This document shows positions 1 through 5,593 of a stretch of DNA of 7,301 nt, one piece after another. Numbering within the stretch: position 1 is the first letter of the stretch; each line of letters opens with the position of its first letter. This DNA is from Chloroflexota bacterium (GTDB taxonomy: Bacteria > Chloroflexota > Dehalococcoidia > SHYM01), in the NCBI GenBank assembly GCA_016199375.1, contig JACQGV010000016.1, positions 1 through 7,301 of the forward strand, in the 5' to 3' direction. Under the pieces are notes generated by a model that was not told where the DNA came from, searched no databases, and was given only the letters and a program-made list of their open reading frames with translations. A program made the translations under genes and the position numbers.

Positions 1-1
1 G

Positions 2-460
2 CACGGTGTGGTGGTGAGCAGCACCAGCATCCGCCAGGCGGTGGGCCAGGGCGACGTGGCCCAGGCCCGCAGCCTGCTGGGGCGGCCCTTCGCCCTCACC
101 GGCACGGTGGTGGAGGGACAGCGGCGGGGGCGCAACCTGGGGTTCCCCACGGCCAACCTCCAGGTGGCCCCGGAGCGCCTGGTGCCAGCCAACGGCATCT
201 ACGTTACCCGCGGCACCGCCGACTCCGCCGCCCTGGACTCGGTGACTAGCATCGGGGTGAGGCCCACCTTCGCCGACGGCGACCGAACGATCGAGGCCTA
301 CTGCCTGGACTTCGAGGGCGACCTCTACGGCAAAACGATGCGGCTGGAGTTCCTGGAGCGGCTGCGCCCCGAGGTGAAATTCGAGAGCGCGGAGGAGCTG
401 CGGGCCCAGATAGCCAGGGATGTGGAGGCGGCCCGGCTGCGGCTGCGGTCGCCCGGCTAG
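2..460 (+). CDS. ribF: Bifunctional riboflavin kinase / FMN adenylyltransferase (RibF), C-terminal part, 5' end outside window
   Basis: RibF phosphorylates riboflavin to FMN and adenylates FMN to FAD in the cytoplasm. The visible reading frame is open from base 2 and lacks a true start; about 152 residues remain of a family usually near 300, so the gene begins upstream. The first residues (VSSTSIR) match the ISSTxIR motif that closes the N-terminal nucleotidyltransferase domain. The rest is the flavokinase domain: GRNLGFPTANL carries the PTAN motif that binds ATP and magnesium, followed by NGIY, SIGVRPTF, and the DFEGDLYG and LRPEVKF segments typical of the C-terminal barrel and helix. It ends in TAG, 44 bases before tyrS on the same strand, so co-transcription is likely. 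GTG codons at 8-16 are internal valines, not starts. Confidence 0.95.
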   Translation, partial: HGVVVSSTSIRQAVGQGDVAQARSLLGRPFALTGTVVEGQRRGRNLGFPTANLQVAPERLVPANGIYVTRGTADSAALDSVTSIGVRPTFADGDRTIEAYCLDFEGDLYGKTMRLEFLERLRPEVKFESAEELRAQIARDVEAARLRLRSPG

Positions 461-504
461 CCGCGCCGCCGGACACGGCGGTCGAACGGGAGCATAAAGA
501 GCTT

Positions 505-1878
505 ATGGCGCAGACCGGCCAGCAGACCAGGCCAGTCCCGTTGGATGAGCAACTGGCCCTCATCCGGCGGGGCAGCGTGGCCATTGTCCGGGAGGAGGAG
601 CTGGCGGGGAAGCTGCGCCGCGCCCTGGGCCAGGGGCGCCCCCTGCGGGTGAAGCTGGGGGTGGACCCCAGCAGCGCCGACCTGCACCTGGGCCACACGG
701 TGGTCCTGCGCAAGCTGCGCCAGTTCCAGGACCTGGGCCATCAGGCCGTACTGATCATCGGCGACTACACGGGGCAGATCGGCGACCCCTCCGGGCGCGA
801 TAAGACCCGGCCTCAGCGCACCCATGCCGAGGTCCTGGCCAACGCCGAGACCTACCTGGCCCAGGTGGGCAAGGTGCTGGACCGGAACAGCCTTGAGGTC
901 CGCTACAACGGCGAGTGGTTCCAGCGGATGACATTCCTGGACGTCATCGCCCTCATGTCGCGGATGACCGTGGCCCGGCTGCTGGAGCGCGACGCCTTCG
1001 GGACCCGCTTCGAGCAGGGCCTGCCCCTCAGCTTCCACGAGCTCATCTACCCGCTCATGCAGGGGTACGACTCGGTGATGGTGCAGGCCGATGTTGAGCT
1101 CGGCGGCACCGACCAGACCTTCAACCTGCTGGTGGGGCGGGACCTGCAACGCCAGGCCGGCCAGGAAGAGCAGGCCTGCATAACCCTGCCCCTGCTAGTG
1201 GGCACCGACGGCGTGCAAAAGATGGGCAAAAGCCTGGACAACTACATCGGCATCAACGAGGCGCCGGCGGAGATGTACGGCAAGGTGATGAGCATCCCCG
1301 ACGGTCTCCTCATCCCCTATTTTGAGCTTGTCACCGCCGTGCCCAACGAAGAGCTGGTGGAGATAAAGGCGGCCCTGGACGAGGGCGCCACCAACCCGAT
1401 GGCCCTCAAGCAGCGGCTGGCGCGGGAGATCGTCGCCCTGTTCCACTCGCCGGCGGCCGCTGGGGAGGCCGCGGCCCACTTCGCCCGCGTCGTGCAGCGG
1501 CGGGAGGCGCCGGAGGCGGTGCCGGAGTTCCGCTTCCCCCTGGCGGCGCTGCTGCCCGCGCAGCTCCCGGGGAACGCGGGCGGCGTCCAGAGGATGGAGT
1601 GCCTGGTCTCCAACGATTTCATTAGCGCCCGCGTGGGAGGAGAGGAACAGGCCTTGCCCCTGACCTTTTCCCGGCTCCTGGTGGAGGCGCGGATGGCGCC
1701 CAGCCGCGCCCAGGCGGTGCGCCTCATCAACCAGGGCGCCGTGGAGATAGACGAGACGCGGGTCGCGCCCATCGCGCCCTTCCAGGGTGGCGGCCAGACA
1801 GCGGCTCCGGTGCCCCTGCGCCACGGCAGCATCATCCGCGTCGGCAAGCGCCGGTTCGTGAAGATCCTGTTCGAGTAG
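505..1878 (+). CDS. tyrS: Tyrosine--tRNA ligase (TyrRS) with C-terminal S4 domain
   Basis: Cytoplasmic class I aminoacyl-tRNA synthetase that charges tRNA-Tyr. The 457-residue product is longer than the usual 400-430. Visible landmarks are the HIGH-type motif HLGH (residues 61-64), the tyrosine pocket around YPLMQGYDS (182-190), the GGTDQ segment (200-204) and the KMSKS-type loop written KMGKS (239-243). This pattern suits the TyrZ-like TyrRS branch. An alpha-helical anticodon-binding region follows, then an S4 RNA-binding domain (about 385-457). That S4 domain contains a Gly/Gln/Ala-rich stretch near residues 421-435, about 11 residues longer than the related domain encoded immediately downstream. 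The ATG at 505 is preceded by a modest GGGAG at 489-493 with long spacing, so initiation may depend partly on coupling to ribF. No T-box-like leader fits in the 44-base gap. The stop codon directly abuts the next gene. Confidence 0.96.
   Translation: MAQTGQQTRPVPLDEQLALIRRGSVAIVREEELAGKLRRALGQGRPLRVKLGVDPSSADLHLGHTVVLRKLRQFQDLGHQAVLIIGDYTGQIGDPSGRDKTRPQRTHAEVLANAETYLAQVGKVLDRNSLEVRYNGEWFQRMTFLDVIALMSRMTVARLLERDAFGTRFEQGLPLSFHELIYPLMQGYDSVMVQADVELGGTDQTFNLLVGRDLQRQAGQEEQACITLPLLVGTDGVQKMGKSLDNYIGINEAPAEMYGKVMSIPDGLLIPYFELVTAVPNEELVEIKAALDEGATNPMALKQRLAREIVALFHSPAAAGEAAAHFARVVQRREAPEAVPEFRFPLAALLPAQLPGNAGGVQRMECLVSNDFISARVGGEEQALPLTFSRLLVEARMAPSRAQAVRLINQGAVEIDETRVAPIAPFQGGGQTAAPVPLRHGSIIRVGKRRFVKILFE
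1657..1878 (+). repeat. S4 domain copy A (end of tyrS), related to 2272-2463
   Basis: The last 73 codons of tyrS encode an S4 fold whose sequence reappears in the next gene. Identical DNA blocks include GTGGAGATAGAC (1741-1752 here, 2356-2367 in the copy) and GGCAGCATCATC (1825-1836 here, 2407-2418 in the copy). Between the blocks this copy is 33 bases longer, equivalent to 11 codons. The pattern fits an old in-frame domain duplication. Convergence on the S4 consensus could explain part of the similarity. Confidence 0.6.
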
Positions 1879-1884
1879 GTGACG

Positions 1885-2481
1885 ATGCCCAAGGTGGACT
1901 GGAGCAAGTACGGGTACGGCCAGCCCCAGAATCCCCCGGGCCCTGGCGGCCCGCCGCAGCCACCCTTCCAGCCGCCGAGCGCGGGCCGACCGCCAGGCCC
2001 GCTGCTAGGGATTGGCCCTGTACCGGGCCGCCCCGTGGACCTGCCCGTGGCGCTGGCCGAGCTGGCCCGCCAGGCCCTCGCCCAGGCAAGACAGCCGGTC
2101 GCCGGGGAACAGCCGGCCGCGGAGCTGGGGGAGCTGGAATACGAGGCCGACGAAGAGCAGGTGACCGCCGTGGGGGCCCGCTGCGGAGCGTGCGGCCTGG
2201 TCCAGGGCCCCCACCAAGAGCGCTGCCGGCGCTGCGGGACCACCCCGCTGGCGCGGCTGCGCGCCGCCCTCCCTCTCACCATGTTTGACCTGCTGCTGAG
2301 CAGCGGGCTGGCCCACAGCCCGGGGAAGGCGGCGCTCCTCCTGCGCCACCGGGCGGTGGAGATAGACGGCCAGGTGGTGGCCCAGGAGCCGGTGCCTCTC
2401 CGCCCCGGCAGCATCATCGCCACCCAGGAGGGGCTCATGGCGCGCGTCATCAAGGCCGAGCCGCCCCCTGAGAAGGGCTAG
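1885..2481 (+). CDS. Proline-rich zinc-knuckle protein with a C-terminal TyrS-like S4 domain; function unknown
   Basis: I do not recognise a named family. The 198-residue product has three parts. Residues 1-50 are a proline/glycine-rich, probably disordered tail beginning MPKVDWSKYGYG. A short helical, acidic linker follows. Residues 100-117 form a four-cysteine knuckle (CGAC, then ten residues, then CRRC) that could bind zinc. The C-terminus (about 130-192) parallels the end of TyrS: PLT...LL...AVEIDG...PVPLRPGSII against PLTF...AVEIDE...PVPLRHGSII. S4 domains bind structured RNA, so a tRNA- or rRNA-binding accessory role is plausible, but this is inference. The gene abuts the tyrS stop with no gap, implying translational coupling. 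An in-frame GTG at 1879 gives two extra residues. ATG 1885 was preferred, though AGGTGA at 1877-1882 lies very close to it. GC and codon use match its neighbours, so there is no sign of recent transfer. Confidence 0.85.
   Translation: MPKVDWSKYGYGQPQNPPGPGGPPQPPFQPPSAGRPPGPLLGIGPVPGRPVDLPVALAELARQALAQARQPVAGEQPAAELGELEYEADEEQVTAVGARCGACGLVQGPHQERCRRCGTTPLARLRAALPLTMFDLLLSSGLAHSPGKAALLLRHRAVEIDGQVVAQEPVPLRPGSIIATQEGLMARVIKAEPPPEKG
2272..2463 (+). repeat. S4 domain copy B (end of zinc-knuckle gene), related to 1657-1878
   Basis: This is the partner of the tyrS S4 segment, in the same orientation about 0.6 kb downstream. It keeps the AVEID and PVPLR-GSII cores but lacks the 11-residue insertion and diverges at the extreme C-terminus (ATQEGLMARVIKAE against RVGKRRFVKILFE). 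The basic GKRR patch of TyrS, which could contact RNA, is absent here. Confidence 0.6.
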
Positions 2482-2525
2482 GCGCGGAGGTGCCCAGGCG
2501 TTTGTGAAATCCATCCCAATCTCCC

Positions 2526-2554
2526 TTGACACGGCGCAACGCTTCTGCCACACT
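2526..2554 (+). promoter_or_regulatory. Candidate sigma-70 promoter for the aminotransferase gene
   Basis: A perfect TTGACA (2526-2531) is followed after 17 bases by CACACT (2549-2554), a 3-of-6 match to TATAAT. It lies in the 117-base gap after the S4/zinc gene and about 45 bases before the aminotransferase start. The strong -35 box and correct spacing support it; the weak -10 keeps confidence modest. Confidence 0.4.
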
Positions 2555-2587
2555 GAACCTGCTTTAGGGCGCCCCCACCTCAGTGAT

Positions 2588-2593
2588 AAGGAG
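2588..2593 (+). promoter_or_regulatory. Shine-Dalgarno site fixing the GTG start at 2599
   Basis: AAGGAG ends five bases before GTG 2599. This supports the GTG as the true start rather than an internal ATG, and it preserves the conserved N-terminal PGPTP motif of the aminotransferase. Confidence 0.75.
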
Positions 2594-2598
2594 AAGCT

Positions 2599-3705
2599 GT
2601 GAACCTGCGCGTCCCTGGCCCCACCCCCTGTCCCCCCGAGGTCTTGCAGGCCTCCGCCCGCCAGATGATCAACCACCGCGGCCCGGAGTTCAAAGCCCTC
2701 ATCGCCAGTTGCACGGCCGGGCTCAAGCGGTTCTTCCAGACCCAGAACGACGCCCTGATACTCACCGGCTCGGGCACCGGCGGCATGGAGGCCGCCGTGG
2801 TCAACACCCTGTCGCCCGGCGAGCATATCCTGGCCGTCACCATCGGCGTCTTCGGCGACCGCTTCGCCAGCATCGCCGAGGCCTATGGCGCCAAGGTGAC
2901 CCGCTTGAGCTTCGAGCGGGGCCAGCCGGCCGACCCCGCGGCTATCCGCCAGGCGCTGCAGAAAGACCCTGCCATCACCACCGTGCTGGTGACCCACAAC
3001 GAGACCTCCACCGGGGTCACCAACGACCTGAAGGCCATCGCCCAGGTGGTCCGGGCTGCCGACAAGCTGCTGGTGGTGGACGCCATCAGCAGCCTCAGCT
3101 CCATAGACCTGCCCACGGACGCCTGGGGCTGCGACGTGGTCATCAGCGGCTCCCAGAAGGGCTGGGGGGTGCCGCCCGGCTTGGCCTTCATCAGCATGAG
3201 CGCCCGGGCCTGGGAGGCCAACAAAAAGGCCCGGATGCCTCGCTTCTACTGGGACCTGGCGCGCGCCAAAAAGTCCGGGGACAAGGGCGAGACGCCCTGG
3301 ACCCCCGCCGTCTCCGTCATGTTTGCTTTGGAGACGGCCCTCCAGCTCATGGAACGGGAGGGCATGGCGCAGGTCTTCGCCCGCCACGAGCGGGTCGCCC
3401 GCCGCTGCCGAGAGGGGGTGAAGGCCCTGGGCCTGGAGCTCTTCGCCCGCGAAAGCTATGCCTCCACCACGGTGACGGCTATCAAGGTCCCGCCCGGGGT
3501 GGACGGCAAGCAGGTCAGCCAGGCCATGCGCCAGGACTCGGGCGTCGTCATCTCTGGCGGCCAGCAAGACCTGGAGGGTAAGATCTGGCGCATCGGCCAC
3601 CTGGGGCATGTGAGCGAGCCAGACGTTGACGACGCTCTGCGTGCGCTAGAGCAGGCGCTGGTCAAGGCTGGTTTCCCCGCCAAGAAGGTGGCGGCGGGGC
3701 GCTAG
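2599..3705 (+). CDS. Class V PLP-dependent aminotransferase (alanine/serine-glyoxylate or serine-pyruvate type)
   Basis: A 368-residue fold-type I PLP enzyme, full length for the family, starting at GTG. It begins with the hallmark NLRVPGPTPCPPEV. Residues 57-61 (GSGTG) form the phosphate-binding loop, HNETSTGV (133-140) lies near the cofactor, D161 should pair with the pyridine nitrogen, and K187 in SGSQKGWG is the expected Schiff-base lysine. R331 in WRIGHLG is the expected substrate carboxylate-binding arginine. Relatives transfer amino groups between alanine, serine or aspartate and glyoxylate or pyruvate, in serine/glycine metabolism, photorespiration-like routes or purine breakdown. Substrate cannot be fixed from sequence alone, and no serA, glyoxylate or ureide gene is adjacent in this window to decide it. 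It appears to start its own transcript and to be co-transcribed with the membrane protein gene nine bases downstream. Confidence 0.92.
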   Translation: MNLRVPGPTPCPPEVLQASARQMINHRGPEFKALIASCTAGLKRFFQTQNDALILTGSGTGGMEAAVVNTLSPGEHILAVTIGVFGDRFASIAEAYGAKVTRLSFERGQPADPAAIRQALQKDPAITTVLVTHNETSTGVTNDLKAIAQVVRAADKLLVVDAISSLSSIDLPTDAWGCDVVISGSQKGWGVPPGLAFISMSARAWEANKKARMPRFYWDLARAKKSGDKGETPWTPAVSVMFALETALQLMEREGMAQVFARHERVARRCREGVKALGLELFARESYASTTVTAIKVPPGVDGKQVSQAMRQDSGVVISGGQQDLEGKIWRIGHLGHVSEPDVDDALRALEQALVKAGFPAKKVAAGR

Positions 3706-3714
3706 GGGATAGCC

Positions 3715-4236
3715 GTGGCGTCGGCGAGACAAGGTCCCGTACCAGGGCAGTCGCAGGGCCCGGAGACGGCCGAGCGGGTGGCACCGGGCATGGAGGCGCG
3801 GCTGCTAGCCCAGTTCCGGGAGAGCTATGAGACCCTGCGCCACCGGGAGCGCCTGATCTGGCAGATGGCGGCGGCCGGGGGCACCCTGGACGGTGCCTTT
3901 GTCCTGGGGGGGTTCCTCTTCGCGGCCACCACCGCCGCCCGTGAGACCGTGCTGCTCGTGGGGGCCGTAGTCACCCTCCTGCTGCTCCTTGCCGCCCTCA
4001 ACCAGCGCTTCCTGATGCGAATAGACCACGATAGCCTCTACCGCATGGAGAACACGCTGGAGCTGCGCCACCTGCAACGGCCCGACACCGGCCGCGTGGA
4101 GGCGGGCCACTGGGTGCGCCGCAACCCAGGAATGCTGGAGCGCTGGGGCGGGGGCACGCTGTGGACCGCGGCTCTGGCGCTGATGCTGGTGGGGATGGTG
4201 GCACTGGCCGCCATCGCCCCGGCGGTGCCATTCTAA
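3715..4236 (+). CDS. Hypothetical three-helix membrane protein
   Basis: Not assigned to a family with confidence. The 173-residue protein has a hydrophilic Pro/Gln/Gly-rich N-terminus (1-27), then an amphipathic stretch LLAQFRESYETLRHRERLIW (30-49). Two hydrophobic helices follow (about 52-72 and 78-97). A cytoplasmic-looking charged loop (98-146) contains MRIDHDSLYRMENTLELRHL. A final helix (about 147-172) ends at the C-terminus. The soluble helix leading into paired membrane spans is reminiscent of RipA-type small membrane proteins, but the match is only by architecture. GTG 3715 was chosen because AGGGGA (3704-3709) sits five bases upstream and overlaps the aminotransferase stop, suggesting coupled translation. 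An internal ATG at 3790 would give 148 residues. No known link joins it to aminotransferase chemistry. Confidence 0.75.
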   Translation: MASARQGPVPGQSQGPETAERVAPGMEARLLAQFRESYETLRHRERLIWQMAAAGGTLDGAFVLGGFLFAATTAARETVLLVGAVVTLLLLLAALNQRFLMRIDHDSLYRMENTLELRHLQRPDTGRVEAGHWVRRNPGMLERWGGGTLWTAALALMLVGMVALAAIAPAVPF

Positions 4237-4252
4237 GGGCCTTGAAAACCGC

Positions 4253-4287
4253 TACGCCCCCTCTCCTGTGGTAGGAGAGGGGGCGTA
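4253..4287. terminator. Perfect 15-bp hairpin between convergent genes, likely bidirectional terminator
   Basis: The arms TACGCCCCCTCTCCT (4253-4267) and AGGAGAGGGGGCGTA (4273-4287) are exact reverse complements around a five-base loop GTGGT. The hairpin lies 16 bases after the membrane-protein stop on the plus strand and 34 bases beyond the stop of the minus-strand gene. On the plus strand only ATTG follows, so there is no U-run. Read on the minus strand, the stem is followed shortly by GGTTTTC, a short U-tract. It may end transcripts from both sides. The C/G-rich stem could also be a member of a dispersed repeat family. Confidence 0.75.
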
Positions 4288-4321
4288 TTGCGACCGGGCG
4301 CAGACAATGTCCCGCTGAGGC

Positions 4322-4672
4322 TCAGCCCAAGTATCGCCTCAGCCCCAAGGGGCCAGGAAGTGAAGACTGGACCCGCGGCACCAGATATATGCCGTCCTGC
4401 TCCACATGGCCCTCGTACACTACCAACTCCGGGTATAGAGAGAGGTCCTCGTAGCTCCGCACCCTGGCGCTGCTGGCCTGCGCTCTGTCCGCCCGGTAGA
4501 CCCGCACGTAGGCAGCAGGCCGTCCAGCGAACTTGCCCCGGCGCTCCGCGCTCCGCAGCAGCTTGAGCTCGCCCTCGTCCAGATGGTAGCGAGCGCGTAG
4601 CTCCTGGGCGACAGCGTCACTCAGAGCAGGAATCGCCCGCCCCTTCCCCCACAATCTCCGCAGCGACACCAT
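4322..4672 (-). CDS. Hypothetical protein, about 116 residues
   Basis: I do not recognise a family. From ATG at 4672 the product begins MVSLRRLWGKG and looks soluble: no signal peptide or membrane helix. A helical N-terminal half (DAVAQELRARYHLDEGELKLLRSAER, about residues 19-44) precedes a likely beta-rich half with RPAAYVRVYR (51-60), YEDLSLYPELVVYEGHV (74-90) and DGIYLVPR (93-100). The many arginines and tyrosines in an ordered pattern suggest a genuine folded protein rather than a chance frame. The upstream GGGGGAAGGG (4675-4684 on the minus strand) supports this ATG. A longer version from GTG 4723 (133 residues, CPRFVCVLRW... extension) is possible, with AGGAG twelve bases upstream of it. 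The gene lies 132 bases downstream of the slipin gene in the same direction, so it may have its own promoter or be read through. It ends facing the hairpin at 4253-4287. Confidence 0.65.
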   Translation of the reverse strand: MVSLRRLWGKGRAIPALSDAVAQELRARYHLDEGELKLLRSAERRGKFAGRPAAYVRVYRADRAQASSARVRSYEDLSLYPELVVYEGHVEQDGIYLVPRVQSSLPGPLGLRRYLG

Positions 4673-4746
4673 GGCCCTTCCCCCACTGCCCCACCGAAGC
4701 ACGCACACAAAGCGCGGACACACTCCCGCGCCGGTCTCCTCATTAC

Positions 4747-4775
4747 CTGATAACGCGCCCCGGCCCTAAAAGCAA
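4747..4775 (-). promoter_or_regulatory. Weak candidate promoter for the hypothetical gene ending at 4322
   Basis: On the minus strand, TTGCTT (4770-4775) and TATCAG (4747-4752) are separated by 17 bases, matching the sigma-70 boxes at 3 and 4 of 6 positions. It is the only AT-richer patch in the 132-base gap between the slipin stop and ATG 4672. I see no clear terminator there. Confidence 0.25.
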
Positions 4776-4804
4776 GCAGTCGGCGGGCCCGGCAACTCCC
4801 GCAG

Positions 4805-5593
4805 TTACCCTTGCGCCGGGCTGCCGCCACTCCCACCGGGGCGGCTGCCCAGGAACGCCGTCAGCATGTCAATGGGCATGGGGAAGACAATGGTGTTGGT
4901 CCGCTCCGTCGAGATCTGGGTCAGGGTCTGCAGATAGCGCAGCTGCAGCGCCGCGGGCTGGGTGCCGATGATCTGGGCCGCTTGGGCCAGCCGCTCCGCC
5001 GCCTGGGCCTCGCCATCGGCGTGGACTATCTTGGCCCGGCGCTCCCGCTCCGCCTCCGCCTGCGCTCCCATCGCCCGCTGCATCGCCTGCGGCAGCTCCA
5101 CATCCTTCACTTCCACGGTGCTCACCTTCACCCCCCAGGGCTCCGTCGCCTCGTCAATAATCTTCTGGAGGCGCTGGTTGACCTGCTCCCGGTTGGCCAG
5201 CAGGTCGTCCAACTCCGACTGGCCGAGGACGCTGCGCAGGGTGGTCTGGGAGATCTGGCTGGTGGCGCGGATGAAGTCCGCAACCTTGGTCACCGCCATG
5301 GAGGGGTCGAAGACCCGGAAAAAGACCACCGCGTTGACCTTGACGGTCACGTTATCCCGGGTTATCACCTCCTGGGCCGGCACGTCCAGGGTCACCACCC
5401 GCAGGTCCATCTTCTGCATCCGGTCCACGAAGGGGATCATGAAGAACAGGCCCGGCCCCCTGGGGCCGACAAGCCTCCCCAGCCGGAAGATGACCCCGCG
5501 CTCGTACTCCTGGACCACCCGTACGCTGGCGGCGGCGAGCATGAAAACGATCGCCGCAATGACCAGTACTAGAATCACGACTGCCTGCATCAT
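4805..5593 (-). CDS. Slipin / stomatin-like SPFH membrane protein (partner of NfeD)
   Basis: A 262-residue SPFH (band 7) protein. An N-terminal membrane anchor (about residues 3-23) leads straight into the SPFH domain: [14 protein letters not shown] (27-40), [15 protein letters not shown] (43-57), then the beta-strand and helix core. [23 protein letters not shown] (110-132) is typical of slipins. An Ala/Glu-rich coiled coil (about 175-205) drives oligomerisation, and a Gly/Ser-rich tail ends the protein. Slipins form large ring or cage assemblies on the membrane. In archaeal and bacterial pairs the neighbouring NfeD protease cleaves near the slipin C-terminus. The start overlaps the nfeD stop as ATGA, and AGGAGGTG (5595-5602) precedes it. 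Two adjacent ATGs exist (5593 and 5590); the second has the better spacing. It is shorter and simpler than FtsH-associated HflK/HflC, and the nfeD neighbour points to the slipin group. Confidence 0.93.
   Translation of the reverse strand: MMQAVVILVLVIAAIVFMLAAASVRVVQEYERGVIFRLGRLVGPRGPGLFFMIPFVDRMQKMDLRVVTLDVPAQEVITRDNVTVKVNAVVFFRVFDPSMAVTKVADFIRATSQISQTTLRSVLGQSELDDLLANREQVNQRLQKIIDEATEPWGVKVSTVEVKDVELPQAMQRAMGAQAEAERERRAKIVHADGEAQAAERLAQAAQIIGTQPAALQLRYLQTLTQISTERTNTIVFPMPIDMLTAFLGSRPGGSGGSPAQG

Noticed and set aside
461..504. Possible tyrosine T-box or other leader in front of tyrS
   Set aside because: The gap is only 44 bases, far too short for a T-box, and the upstream gene is co-directional.
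1317..2453. Minus-strand open frame of 378 codons across the end of tyrS and the S4/zinc gene
   Set aside because: Serine/arginine/tryptophan-rich low-complexity translation with no domain pattern, opposite two clear genes.
2005..3609. Long minus-strand open frame (534 codons) antisense to the zinc-knuckle and aminotransferase genes
   Set aside because: It covers two well-supported plus-strand genes and an intergenic promoter region. Its translation is His/Gly/Ala-rich with no recognisable domain. Such frames are expected opposite GC-rich codons.
4288..4566. Plus-strand open frame after the hairpin
   Set aside because: No ribosome site, Pro/Arg/Ala-rich, and antisense to the better-supported hypothetical gene.
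4811..5572. Plus-strand open frame of 253 codons opposite slipin
   Set aside because: Fully antisense to a clear SPFH protein; the product is His/Leu/Gln-rich without motifs.
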